Positions 45,712 to 54,195 of a stretch of DNA of 64,000 bases are shown here, piece after piece. Both the position numbers and the translations under genes were made by a program. Within the stretch, counting starts at the first letter, position 1, and each line of letters starts with the position of its first letter. The notes under the pieces are model-generated. The model ran no database searches, had not been told where the DNA came from, and saw nothing but the letters and a program-made list of their open reading frames with translations. The stretch comes from Nitrospirales bacterium (GTDB lineage: Bacteria; Nitrospirota; Nitrospiria; Nitrospirales; UBA8639): NCBI GenBank assembly GCA_029261235.1, contig JAJDBS010000111.1, forward strand, positions 1 through 64,000, given 5' to 3'.

Positions 45712-46239
45712 ATGGCAAAGAACACCAAGAAAACCATTATTCCTGTTGAACGAATTGCCAGTGCTATTTATCTGATCCGAGGGGAAAAGGTGATGCTAGA
45801 CAGCGATCTAGCAGCATTGTATGAGGTGGAGACGAGAGTGCTCAATCAAGCGGTCACGCGCAATAAGGAGCGATTTCCCGAAGATTTCATGTTTCAACTA
45901 ACCCCAGAAGAGGATGAATCTTTAAGATCACAAATTGTGACCTTAAAGAGTGGGCGTGGCCAACATCGCAAATATCGTTCAAGGGTGTTTACCGAATCCG
46001 GAGTGGCGATGCTCTCTTCCGTTCTTAAAAGTCAGCAAGCCATTCTAATCAATATTGCGATAATGCGAACCTTTGTCCGAATGCGTGAAGTCCTGGCGAC
46101 CCATAAAGACCTCGCCCGAAAAGTCGAACAACACGACAAAGACATTACCGTCTTGTATGACTATCTCAATACACTCTTGGAACCGCCAAAATCATCGAAA
46201 CGCAAAATTGGGTATATCCATCATCAAGATGATGAGTAA
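45712..46239 (+). CDS. ORF6N-domain DNA-binding protein
   Basis: A 175-residue protein whose first ~85 residues form an ORF6N domain: IPVERIASAIYLIRGEKVMLDSDLA (shown in part), LYEVETRVLNQAVTRNKERFPEDFMFQL, followed by FTESGVAMLSSVLKS. The rest is a helical tail (MRTFVRMREVLATHKDLARK) likely for oligomerisation. ORF6N proteins are typical of phages and integrated elements and bind DNA. A G+C hairpin (CCCCTCC 46249-46255 / GGAGGGG 46271-46277) follows and may stop transcription. Confidence 0.92.
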   Translation: MAKNTKKTIIPVERIASAIYLIRGEKVMLDSDLAALYEVETRVLNQAVTRNKERFPEDFMFQLTPEEDESLRSQIVTLKSGRGQHRKYRSRVFTESGVAMLSSVLKSQQAILINIAIMRTFVRMREVLATHKDLARKVEQHDKDITVLYDYLNTLLEPPKSSKRKIGYIHHQDDE

Positions 46240-46446
46240 CATTCCCTTCCCCTCCCTCTCTCTCTAAGAAGGAGGGGTCTGCCTAAAAACCCCTTGAGTA
46301 TACAACGAAAATTCCTTTGCTTTACCAAACGTTCCCTTGGTTGCTTTTATTAAGAAAAAGATTTAGCGTGACGCTGAAATCACCACCGAAGAATTTTTAC
46401 GATTCTGGCTTCCCCATGAACAGAATCGACAATAAAGGTGACGACC

Positions 46447-47415
46447 ATGCCGACTATTCATGACACCCCCCCAGTTGTCGTGCAAAGAGATCTTGCTTCA
46501 CTGACTGCGGCACTCGACGAACAAATCCCGGCAAAGACCGACACCAACCTGCTTATTGCCACCTGGAATATCCGGTCATTTTCCTCACTCACACGGAAAT
46601 GGACCGCCTCGGGCAATGACCGCCCGAAGCGCGACCTTCGCGGGTTACGGGCGATCATCGAAATTCTATCTCGATTCGATGTTATTGCCGTTCAGGAACT
46701 CAAAGGCGACCTTCGAGCCCTGAGGGATACCATGCGATTTCTCGGGGATGAGTGGGGATTCTTGATGACGGATGTGACCGCTGGTGACGCCGGAAACAAT
46801 GAGCGGCTGGCCTTTATCTTTCATCGCTCCCGTGTGCGCCCGTCCGGTTTGGCTGGAGAACTGGTGGTGCCCCCTGAACGACTGAATGTGGTAGGCGTAC
46901 AATCACTCCGCGAACAATTTGTGCGCACCCCCTATGCCGTGAGTTTTCAACGCGGGAATGCGACCTTCATTCTCGTCACGCTTCACATTCTGTTCGGAGA
47001 TGTTGAGGCGGATCGCATCCCCGAACTCAGAGAAATTGCCGACATCTTTAGAGATTGGGCTCGGCGGAGCAACCGGTTTCATCACAATCTCTTCTGTCTG
47101 GGCGATTTCAATATTGACCGTGAAGGGAGCCCGTTATTCGATGCGTTCACCGCGACGGGATTGACCATACCCGATGAGCTGCGAAATTTACCGAGAACCG
47201 TCTTCGATGATGCCGATGATCCATCAGATGATAACTTCTATGACCAAATCGCATGGTTTCGTTCTGGTAGGGGAGCACTGATGAATCTCACCGTGTCCTC
47301 GGGCGGTAATTTCGATTTCCAGCCGCATGTCTATACGAACACCAACCTCAGCCGTACATCGATTTCCCACCGCTTATCTGATCATCTACCGCTATGGGTT
47401 GAGTTTGCCATGTAG
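46447..47415 (+). CDS. Endonuclease/exonuclease/phosphatase-family (DNase-I fold) protein
   Basis: The 322-residue protein has the key motifs of the fold: IATWNIRSFSSL, FDVIAVQELKGD (catalytic Glu), NNERLAFIFH, HNLFCLGDFNIDREGSP (Asp-Asn pair), FYDQIAWF and ISHRLSDHLPLWVEF (terminal Asp-His). It should be a metal-dependent phosphodiesterase; whether it acts on DNA, RNA or lipid head groups cannot be told. No signal peptide. The GTG at 46438 opens the frame, but AAGGTG 7 bp before the ATG at 46447 favours the latter. Confidence 0.9.
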   Translation: MPTIHDTPPVVVQRDLASLTAALDEQIPAKTDTNLLIATWNIRSFSSLTRKWTASGNDRPKRDLRGLRAIIEILSRFDVIAVQELKGDLRALRDTMRFLGDEWGFLMTDVTAGDAGNNERLAFIFHRSRVRPSGLAGELVVPPERLNVVGVQSLREQFVRTPYAVSFQRGNATFILVTLHILFGDVEADRIPELREIADIFRDWARRSNRFHHNLFCLGDFNIDREGSPLFDAFTATGLTIPDELRNLPRTVFDDADDPSDDNFYDQIAWFRSGRGALMNLTVSSGGNFDFQPHVYTNTNLSRTSISHRLSDHLPLWVEFAM

Positions 47416-47764
47416 GATCACCCGCAGAAGGACGCGATAGTACGATCTCCAAGACGATGGCTTGATCTCTAATAGAATTATGCTTAATCGGGAGGATCTG
47501 TAGTTTGCAATCTATATTGCGTTTACGTTTTTGTCTAGCCGGTATCACCATTCTCTACGTGGTCACAGGAGTGCCACACTATTGCTTTGGAGGCTTCGGT
47601 CCCCTCAAAATGTGATCCGCAGTTTGATTGTTACTTGTCCAAGAAATAACGATCTTTTTCTGCATCATTCATACCGGGTTTAACCGAAAGCTTTCGTCCC
47701 GGCTGGGACAAAACGTAATTTCACAAGAGTGTTTGCAAAACTACAAAACTTGATTCCTTAAATC
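47416..47764. other. Intergenic region next to the IS110 remnant
   Basis: No gene is seen in these 349 bp. It should contain one end of the IS110 element, but without a second copy the boundary cannot be set. Confidence 0.45.
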
Positions 47765-48807
47765 TTACGCATAGACAGCCCTTTCTCCAGTTGCAGGGTT
47801 GAAGCAGAATAACTCACCTGTTTGCAACATCTGGTGCATGATGACAGCCAGTTTTCGTGCAACGGCGATCCTTGCCTTTTTCATGCCGGAGCGTTTGGCA
47901 ATGCGCAGCCCCCATGCTTGCAGAGAGGAGGGCTTCTTCACTCTGGTGAGAATGGAATTGGCTGCTTCATAGAGCTGATGCCTGACCACCCGATCACCAC
48001 GCTTTGATATTCGTCCGTTGTAATCCATTTCACCGGATTGCCTGCGCCGGGGTGTTAAACCAAAATACGCACCTACGCTTTTAGATTTTTGAACCTGTCA
48101 GCATCATAGACGGCCAGAACAAAGTTTGCGGCTGTCATAGGGCCCACGCCGGGGATACTCATCAGGATACGGCAATCCTGGCAAGCATAAGCATGATCGA
48201 GAACAAGTTCGTCCAGATCGTTGATTTTTTGTTTAATCATGCGCAGCATATCAAGCTGAATTTGAAGAGGGGCGGCAATGGCCGTGCCCTCATCAATGAT
48301 TTCCTGAATGTGTTTCTCAAAGGCCACGCCTGCAATGCCTTTAATGAGGATGCCAAATGTTTTGAGCATGCCGCGTATCTGGTTAACGACATCTGTGCGC
48401 ATGCTTACCAGATTGCTGCGCGTTCGGAACAAGGCGCGGGATTCATGGTTCTCAAAGCTCTTGATGGTCACTTCTTTGTACCAGTTGCAGCGCATAATCT
48501 GGGCAATGCCGTGAGCATCATTTTTATCGGTTTTGTTCATCTGCAGACGCAAAACGCCATGCGCATGGTACGCATCAATACAAATGGCTGGAAGCCCCAT
48601 ATCATTTAAGCCATGCCAGTGCCATGTTGAGAGGTGACCACTCTCAAGCCCAATCTTAAGGGCGTGAGGCGCATGCTTCTTGACTGTCTCGCCGATACCT
48701 TCGGGCGTTGAGGGGCAATCACCCTCCCAAAGTTTGTTACCATCACGATCGACAACGCAAACATGCGTCAAATCTTGCGATACATCTAGGCCTATATATT
48801 GTTCCAT
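47765..48807 (-). pseudogene. IS110-family transposase, frameshifted
   Basis: The first part (48807 to 48073) has GLDVSQDLTHVCVVD, IGLESGHLSTWHWHGL and NKTDKNDAHGIAQIM, the DEDD catalytic residues of the RuvC-like domain, then IPGVGPMTAANFVLAV of the Transposase_20 domain. The second part continues in another frame with GAYFGLTPRRRQSGEMDYNGRISKRGD, including the conserved serine of RRRQSGE. The shift falls at a run of five A (plus strand T, 48086-48090); one more A would restore a 347-residue protein. Either a recent mutation or a homopolymer error in the assembly. GGAG lies 8 bp before the ATG. Confidence 0.9.
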
Positions 48808-48921
48808 TTCTTATCTCCATTTATCATTAACAGGTTTTAAAAACGACAACATAGCATCCCAAAAGGGCCCGTAGTTGCCATACTTCGCACCTATTAAGCT
48901 AAATGTAATATAGATTACCGA

Positions 48922-51100
48922 GTGCGACGTGAAAGTCGTGTTGTTGATTGTCTGGTGGAATGTAATTTGTCCAACCAGACCTGTTGTGCCGTCAGCAGTA
49001 GCCTACTGGCCCATGCGCCGCGAGTAATTGCGGGGTGTGAAGCGGCCAGGACAATGTACCCCGGCGTGAGCCAAGATTCAACCGCGAGGGGAGATCGGGT
49101 CTGCTAGCACCAAGGCGGATCGGGGGCTAGGCTTGATGGGAAGGTTAACAGATGTGAACCGATGATAAACCTCGTTAGTATCAAACAGGCCCAAGGTGCT
49201 GACAGGCCTGAACCAAAAGGTGAGCGGGTGGTTGGTCTCCTTTCGTATGGGACCACACGGACAGGAGCCCCGCCGGGGAATAGTCGGAACCTACGCCATT
49301 GGGTCAACACCACGGAACACGGTAAGCCCGTATTGCTGCCAGAACGCTGGCAAAGCCAACCGTAAGGAACGCTGAAGGCGGTGCGGGTAAAAGATGCTGG
49401 AGCAAGCGAAGGCCGTTCTGCAATGGAACGGATAGAGCCACAGACGTGGAGATACTCACCCCGAAAGGGAGCAGACTTCCGGTAGGTCTTTCTTGATGAA
49501 AATTCTCGCAGAACTTCTTTTACGGAAGAAACGCAAATGAACGCTATCCCGCGGATGGCGTGTGCCTCTTCCGGCAAAGTGTTGCCGTGGAGTCGGATTA
49601 ACTGGCTGTGCGCGCAACGTCATGTAAGGAAGCTGCAAGCCCGTATCGTCAAGGCTACGAAAGAAGGTCGCCGAGGCAAGGTAAAGGCCTTGCAATGGCT
49701 GCTGACACACTCGCGAAGCGGCAAGGTCTTAGCCGTCAAACGAGTGACTGAGAATCAAGGCAAACGGACGCCGGGGGTGGATGGAGAAATTTGGTCAACC
49801 CCAGCCGCCAAAACCAGAGCCGTGTTGTCACTCAGTCGGCGCGGGTATAGGCCGCAACCGCTGAGAAGGGTCTACATTCCGAAGGGCAACGGAACGCTCA
49901 GGCCACTGGGCATTCCGACCATGACGGATCGGGCCATGCAGGCGTTGTACCTGCAGGCCCTCGACCCAGTATCCGAAACGATGGCAGATAAACATTCCTA
50001 TGGGTTTCGCAAGAGACGCTCAACTCAGGATGCACTGGCCCAGTGTTTTCTCGTGTTGTGTCGACCCGCACGATCCCCGCAATGGGTGTTCGAAGCTGAC
50101 ATCAAAGGGTGCTTTGATAACATCAGCCATGACTGGGTGCTGGAGCATATCCCAATGGATACGCCCGTGCTCCGAAAATGGTTGAAGGCCGGGATGGTGG
50201 ACCGCGCTCAATGGTTTCCAACGGAGATCGGGACCCCGCAAGGCGGGATCGTCTCACCCACGTTGGCGAACATGGTGTTGGATGGATTGGAGGGCAGGCT
50301 TGCCCGTCGCTTTCCTCGACCAAGGGGAACGGCGCCGTATCCAAAGGTCAAGCTGATCCGATATGCCGATGATTTTGTGATCACCGGTGGGACGAGAGAA
50401 ACACTGGAACAGGTCAAGGAAGAGGTCGCAGGGTTTCTTGCCGAACGCGGCCTCGTGCTTGCTCCTGAGAAAACACGCATCGTGCATGTCTCAGACGGAT
50501 TTGATTTCCTCGGATTCAATGTTCGTACATACGACGGCAAACTGCTGATTAAGCCGTCAAAGGACGCGCAACGTAGGATACACCGTCACATACGACACAT
50601 CATTCGAGGGAGTCCAGCTGTGACTCAACACGACCTGATCCGTTGGCTCAACCCGCGTATTCGAGGATGGGCCAACTATTATCGGCATGTGGTATCAAAG
50701 CGGGTCTTCTCCACTCTCGATCGTGTGCTCTGGAAGGCCTTGTGGCGATGGGCAGTGCGGCGACACCCGAAGAAGGGACGGCGTTGGGTAGCCAAACGGT
50801 ATTTCCAGACGTTCGGCTCGCGGTCCTGGGTATTCGCCTGTAGGCATGATCCCGACCAACACGGAACATCGGAATGGGTGAAACTGACCTCCGCGTCAGA
50901 CACTCCGATCCGGCGACACGTGAAGGTGAAAGCTGCTGCCAATCCCTACGATCCAGAATGGTCTCGATACTTTGCGAGACGTAGGTCGGTCGTGGCCGGA
51001 CTAAGAAATGGTCTTTGAAAGGCTTGAGCCGGATACGGGGAAACTCGTATGTCCGGTTCTGAGAGGGGTGGGTGACAGCAATGTCACCTACCTACTCGAT
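48922..51100 (+). mobile_element. Complete group II intron with reverse transcriptase
   Basis: The 5' end GTGCGACGTGAAAGTCGTG (48922 onward) matches the group II intron start GUGCGAC-n-GAAAGUC. Domain V is the 34-base element 51026-51059 beginning GAGCCGGATACG and ending GTCCGGTTC around a GAAA loop. A domain VI-like hairpin follows (GGTGGGTGAC...GTCACCTACC), and the 3' end is placed at AT 51099-51100. The 600 bases before the reading frame form domains I-III. The intron lies 114 bp from the IS110 gene start, so it may sit within that element. Confidence 0.88.
49537..51018 (+). CDS. ltrA: Group II intron reverse transcriptase/maturase (no HNH domain)
   Basis: The 493-residue protein has the seven-block RT domain: LRPLGIPTMTDRAMQALYLQAL, HSYGFRKRRSTQDAL, VFEADIKGCFDNISHDW, GTPQGGIVSPTLANMVLDGL and the catalytic IRYADDFVITG near residue 275. 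The maturase (X) domain follows, with RGWANYYRHVVSKRVFSTLD. The end reads KVKAAANPYDPEWSRYFARR then stops; related proteins often continue into an HNH endonuclease, which is absent here. It should help intron splicing and retrohoming. It is located entirely within the intron. Confidence 0.95.
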   Translation: MNAIPRMACASSGKVLPWSRINWLCAQRHVRKLQARIVKATKEGRRGKVKALQWLLTHSRSGKVLAVKRVTENQGKRTPGVDGEIWSTPAAKTRAVLSLSRRGYRPQPLRRVYIPKGNGTLRPLGIPTMTDRAMQALYLQALDPVSETMADKHSYGFRKRRSTQDALAQCFLVLCRPARSPQWVFEADIKGCFDNISHDWVLEHIPMDTPVLRKWLKAGMVDRAQWFPTEIGTPQGGIVSPTLANMVLDGLEGRLARRFPRPRGTAPYPKVKLIRYADDFVITGGTRETLEQVKEEVAGFLAERGLVLAPEKTRIVHVSDGFDFLGFNVRTYDGKLLIKPSKDAQRRIHRHIRHIIRGSPAVTQHDLIRWLNPRIRGWANYYRHVVSKRVFSTLDRVLWKALWRWAVRRHPKKGRRWVAKRYFQTFGSRSWVFACRHDPDQHGTSEWVKLTSASDTPIRRHVKVKAAANPYDPEWSRYFARRRSVVAGLRNGL

Positions 51101-51159
51101 AAATCATTGCACTTTCTGCCAGTTACTTCAATTACTTAATCCCACTACAAAAAGTTATT

Positions 51160-51183
51160 GTAACACGTCATATTACGTGTTAC
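51160..51183. promoter_or_regulatory. Palindromic operator of the higBA module
   Basis: GTAACACGT (51160-51168) and ACGTGTTAC (51175-51183) form a perfect 9-bp inverted repeat with a 6-bp spacer, 8 bp before the toxin start codon. HigA antitoxins and HigBA complexes repress their own promoter by binding such palindromes. Confidence 0.8.
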
Positions 51184-51191
51184 GCTGAATA

Positions 51192-51470
51192 ATGATTGAG
51201 AATTTTAAGCACCGAGGCTTAAAAAAGCTCTACGAAAAAGGTGATCGTAGCGGCCTTCGCACGGATATTGCCGATAAAGCCGAGTTGTATCTTTCTATTT
51301 TAGATACCGCTCAGATTGTCCAAGAACTCGATATTACAGGCTTTGGCTTTCATCGGCTCACTGGCAACCTTAAAGGGTTTTACAGTGTATGGGTGTCACG
51401 AAATCACCGGATAATTTTCCGGTTTGAAGATGGCAGCGCCTTTGATGTGGATTTAATCGACTACCATTGA
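51192..51470 (+). CDS. higB: HigB-like toxin (RelE superfamily)
   Basis: The 92-residue protein matches the host-inhibition HigB family: MIENFKHRGLKKLYEKGDRSGL, YLSILDTAQIVQELDI, FHRLTGNLKGFYSVWVSRNHRIIFRFEDG (read in part) and VDLIDYH. It is an RNase that cuts translated mRNA at the ribosome. Toxin-first order, as in higBA, with the antitoxin 12 bp downstream. There is no strong ribosome binding site, which may keep toxin synthesis low. Confidence 0.93.
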   Translation: MIENFKHRGLKKLYEKGDRSGLRTDIADKAELYLSILDTAQIVQELDITGFGFHRLTGNLKGFYSVWVSRNHRIIFRFEDGSAFDVDLIDYH

Positions 51471-51482
51471 GGAGAAAATATT

Positions 51483-51782
51483 ATGGCTATGAAAAACCCC
51501 GTTCATCCGGGAAAAATTATAAAACATTCCGTCGAGGCTTCGGGTCTGAGTGTCACTGAGGCTGCGGAACGGCTTGGGGTCACCAGACAAACCTTATCTC
51601 GTGTGACCAATGAGAAAACGGCACTCTCGCCGGAAATGGCTGTTCGAGTATCCAAAGCGTTTGGCTCTACCGTGGAACATTGGATGCGGATGCAATTTGC
51701 CTATGATTTGGCCAATGTCGAAAAGACCGCGAAGACGATCAAAGTGAAGCGCTTTCCTGTAGCCGAATTGCATCCGGTGTAA
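51483..51782 (+). CDS. higA: HigA-like antitoxin (XRE family)
   Basis: The 99-residue protein starts MAMKNPVHPGKIIKHSVEAS and has a helix-turn-helix (LSVTEAAERLGVTRQTLSRVTN) followed by LSPEMAVRVSKAFGSTVEHWMRMQ, the HigA/VapI signature. It neutralises HigB and, by its DNA-binding domain, should repress the operon at the palindrome before higB. GAGG lies about 7 bp before the ATG. Confidence 0.94.
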   Translation: MAMKNPVHPGKIIKHSVEASGLSVTEAAERLGVTRQTLSRVTNEKTALSPEMAVRVSKAFGSTVEHWMRMQFAYDLANVEKTAKTIKVKRFPVAELHPV

Positions 51783-51848
51783 TGACATTTTGTGGAAAAG
51801 AAAAAGTTAACTCTTCAGCGTTGCCCTCTTTCCCTTCATACTTTCGCC

Positions 51849-52007
51849 ATGGATATCACGGTGTCATTTTATAAAGTTTCAAAAGCGCCACCACGCCGTA
51901 CCGGATGGATATTTGGCAATTCCCAGTTCGATTTTGCAGGCTCCACCCCCATTGACCAACAACCGCGTGTCCGCAAGCGCACCCGCAAACCCAAATGGAC
52001 GAAATAG
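51849..52007 (+). CDS. Small basic protein ending KPKWTK
   Basis: The 52-residue protein starts MDITVSFYKVSKAPPRRTGW and ends in a basic segment RVRKRTRKPKWTK. Its end matches that of the 47-residue protein at 45486-45629, in protein (KPKW-x-K) and in DNA (AAACCCAAATGGA followed closely by GAAATAG). Both are on the plus strand. The frame also opens at a GTG at 51792. Function unknown; a duplicated cargo gene is likely. Confidence 0.5.
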   Translation: MDITVSFYKVSKAPPRRTGWIFGNSQFDFAGSTPIDQQPRVRKRTRKPKWTK

Positions 52008-52012
52008 CCCTT

Positions 52013-52050
52013 CATGTTACACACTGCTCGGTTCTGTTACATATTTTGGG
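52013..52050. repeat. TGTTACA-type interspersed repeat, copy 1 (divergent)
   Basis: CATGTTACAC near 52013 and CTGTTACATATTTTGGG ending at 52050 resemble the repeats at 52566, 53111, 53604 and 54196. This copy is the most diverged. Confidence 0.4.
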
Positions 52051-52570
52051 CATCAATTTTTTTAAAATGCCTACCAAAAAATGAAAGTTTCTTATTGTAT
52101 GGTTCCATTTTCTTCCCGTACAAATCTTCGTATACCACTTCAATTTTAAGAACAGATAGTTTCTGCCTTACCCGATCTCTGGAAGCCTTATACCCTTCGT
52201 CTTGCATGTTTCCTTGTAGTAAAAGGAGTTCAACATTCTTTCCAGCTTCTATAACACCCCCATCAATGGTGTCATGAAAATTTGACCAAAAAATGCCATT
52301 GTTCAGTTTTGGCATAAGTGGTTTGATTTGATCGCATGTTTCCCCGTCTGGATTTGACACACGTAAAGACACGATACGCATAGGGCCTAGCCCTTTGTTT
52401 TGAAGAAATACACCTATGCGATTTTCAAAATCGGCAAGAGGGATAGCCGCAATTGGCCTAACAGATAGCCGCATGTGTTTCCGTTGGAGAAAAGCTGTCC
52501 AGATAGTCAGCCCCAAAGCCAATACAGAAACTAATAATGCAAAACTTGCTACTATCGTTTGTTCACTCAT
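52037..52570 (-). CDS. Hypothetical membrane-anchored protein
   Basis: The 177-residue protein has one N-terminal membrane helix (IVASFALLVSVLALGLTIWTAFL) and a soluble beta-rich domain (VRPIAAIPLADFENRIGVFLQNKGLGP) that recalls immunoglobulin-like cytosolic or periplasmic domains of small accessory proteins. No family recognised. The start codon lies inside repeat copy 2 and has no ribosome binding site. First of several similar small minus-strand genes. Confidence 0.7.
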   Translation of the reverse strand: MSEQTIVASFALLVSVLALGLTIWTAFLQRKHMRLSVRPIAAIPLADFENRIGVFLQNKGLGPMRIVSLRVSNPDGETCDQIKPLMPKLNNGIFWSNFHDTIDGGVIEAGKNVELLLLQGNMQDEGYKASRDRVRQKLSVLKIEVVYEDLYGKKMEPYNKKLSFFGRHFKKIDAQNM

Positions 52571-52603
52571 GTAACACTATGGGCTATTCCGTAACCTTTT
52601 GGG
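52566..52603. repeat. TGTAACA-type interspersed repeat, copy 2
   Basis: CTCATGTAACACTATGGGCT, then a CCGTAACCTTTTGGG end. The CAT is the complement of the start codon of the 177-residue protein gene. Confidence 0.7.
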
Positions 52604-52670
52604 CCGCCACACTCAATAACGATAATCACATCATCGAAAGGCTGCTATCGGCCAAAGCGGCCACTCAAAG

Positions 52671-53021
52671 TTAAGAAATTTCTTTTAGCAGCATTTTGAT
52701 GTGAGGCAACACATGTGTTACCCAGAGTGGGTCTGCCATATTTTCAAAATCATTATTTAAAAATATCTTTTTGGTAATGTCGTAGTATTCTTTGTATTCA
52801 AGAAGAAACCATGTGGCCGCAATTTGTTCAGTCATATTTGCAGTACTTGAATCGGCTCGTTTTCCTGAAATAATACTAACCAGCGCCATATATGTTGTAT
52901 ATCGTCTTTCTTTAAGTTCTCTCTTCCTAGCATCAAGCCACTTAATAAAAACAAAACCCCCCGTTAATGAAACAGTAATTAATCCAACTAAATTAGTATT
53001 TTGTGTAATAAAATTTAGCAT
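52671..53021 (-). CDS. Hypothetical membrane protein
   Basis: The 116-residue protein begins with a membrane helix (LVGLITVSLTGGFVFIKWL) followed by a basic stretch (DARKRELKERRYTTYMA) and a helical soluble part. GGAGTG lies 5 bp before the ATG. Not recognised. It is bounded by repeat copies 2 and 3. Confidence 0.7.
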   Translation of the reverse strand: MLNFITQNTNLVGLITVSLTGGFVFIKWLDARKRELKERRYTTYMALVSIISGKRADSSTANMTEQIAATWFLLEYKEYYDITKKIFLNNDFENMADPLWVTHVLPHIKMLLKEIS

Positions 53022-53110
53022 TGAACACTCCTATTACATTTATCCAGCTTTTGCTATGGGTCGAGAACTGACTACTAATAAACTGCCCAACTGTTCTGAT
53101 TTTGAATAAC

Positions 53111-53146
53111 TCATGTAACACTATAGGGTAGTCGGTTACATTTTGG
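53111..53146. repeat. TGTAACA-type interspersed repeat, copy 3
   Basis: TCATGTAACACTATAGGGTA then GTCGGTTACATTTTGG. ATGTAAC and GTTACAT pair as a 7-bp stem. Clearest copy together with 54196-54233. Confidence 0.75.
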
Positions 53147-53149
53147 CGG

Positions 53150-53587
53150 TTATTGAAGGCACCATTTAACAGATGATAGGAGTGGATATAGCACTATAAG
53201 AGCCAAGCCTATAATGCCATATCTACTTAAGCGAGAAGTGCTCATGCCTTTCCCCCAAAATACTGGAATTGGGGAAAAGGCTTCTTGGGAAAGGCTATGC
53301 TCTTTGAAGTATTCTTCTATTGCCTGCGCTGAATTAATTTGCTGTTCTATCAAACGGGAAATACGATACAACACGAGATACAAAAAAGCGCTAACGAATA
53401 CTACGAAGATGATGATGGGGATCATCATTTTTGGAATAGGAGAAAGCTTTTCAATATTAGTAATGATTGCACCAATAAACACAATATAAATGGCCATTGA
53501 TTTTGTTACATAGGAATCAAGATATTCCACGTTCTTAAAGGCCATTTCATACTGCTTTAAAAGAACTGATTGATCAGCATTCTTCAT
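53150..53587 (-). CDS. Hypothetical two- to three-helix membrane protein
   Basis: The product of about 145 residues has membrane helices at about 30-50 (AIYIVFIGAIITNI), 55-80 (MMIPIIIFVVFVSAFLYLVLY) and at the C-terminus (YGIIGLALIVLYPLLSSV). The layout recalls small SLATT-type or effector membrane proteins, but no family is recognised. Start uncertain: a GTG at 53611 inside repeat copy 4 or the ATG at 53587. Confidence 0.65.
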   Translation of the reverse strand: MKNADQSVLLKQYEMAFKNVEYLDSYVTKSMAIYIVFIGAIITNIEKLSPIPKMMIPIIIFVVFVSAFLYLVLYRISRLIEQQINSAQAIEEYFKEHSLSQEAFSPIPVFWGKGMSTSRLSRYGIIGLALIVLYPLLSSVKWCLQ

Positions 53588-53603
53588 CTTTTTGATATTC
53601 CGA

Positions 53604-53634
53604 TGTAACACAGTGAACTGTTACATTTTCGGGT
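53604..53634. repeat. TGTAACA-type interspersed repeat, copy 4 (variant)
   Basis: ATGTAACACAGTGAACTGTT followed by ACATTTTCGGG. The ATGTAACA and TGTTACAT arms are kept, but the interior differs from copies 2, 3 and 5. Confidence 0.6.
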
Positions 53635-53652
53635 GTGATCGGGCTGGTTCCC

Positions 53653-54129
53653 TTATTCTTTATGGCTAATGTAAGTGTTAAAAGTATTTGTTGTCTGTCC
53701 AGTCTGAACTTCAACCTTTTCTGGCTTAGGCATAGCTCCCGTAAGGGAAAAAGTGTTTGATGAATATTTATAAGCCCATTCATTACCCATCTTGCTTTTA
53801 GGGACTCGCCAAAAAAGATAATATGTACCAGGCGGAATATCGGTAAAACTAAAATTCCCCTCCTCGTCGACCTGAATTTCCCTCACATTTGCAACTGACG
53901 AAATTTTAAATACTTCGACTACCTGTTTTTCATGGTTGTGTGCTAAGTAAAATTTTAACTTATCAACAAGCTTAACCGTTCCTTGAACAACAGGCCCACT
54001 GCCATCATTCCACAGAAGCTTTCCTTCTATTGACCCGGAACCCGTTTCCATCTTTGCGGGAACGTCTGCTACCCAAGCGATATTAAGGAAAACTGTGATA
54101 CATGCTAAAAAGGAAAAACTGATTTTCAT
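53653..54129 (-). CDS. Exported protein with carboxypeptidase-regulatory-like (CNA-B type) domain
   Basis: The 158-residue protein has a signal peptide (FSFLACITVFLNIAWVADVPA). A beta-sandwich of the CarboxypepD_reg/SpaA type follows: SIEGKLLWNDGSGPVVQGTV at the start and IQVDEEGNFSFTDIPPGTYYLFW at the end. Such domains assist adhesion or folding on the cell surface. AAGGAGG is in the loop of a 7-bp hairpin whose other arm holds the start codon (54127-54148). No partner is evident. Confidence 0.72.
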   Translation of the reverse strand: MKISFSFLACITVFLNIAWVADVPAKMETGSGSIEGKLLWNDGSGPVVQGTVKLVDKLKFYLAHNHEKQVVEVFKISSVANVREIQVDEEGNFSFTDIPPGTYYLFWRVPKSKMGNEWAYKYSSNTFSLTGAMPKPEKVEVQTGQTTNTFNTYISHKE

Positions 54130-54148
54130 CTTATACCTCCTTAAGATG
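54127..54148 (-). promoter_or_regulatory. Hairpin enclosing the ribosome binding site
   Basis: On the minus strand CATCTTA, AGGAGGTA and TAAGATG form a 7-bp stem with the ribosome binding site in the loop and the ATG start inside the right arm. Access to the start codon may depend on melting of this stem. Confidence 0.5.
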
Positions 54149-54195
54149 AAGGTGAAGATTCCGCAATTTTTTATAAATTACTAAATTTAGGCAAA

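Noticed and set aside
53574-53783. 69-codon minus-strand frame between two small genes
   Set aside because: It overlaps the exported CNA-B-like protein gene in another frame and has no ribosome binding site.
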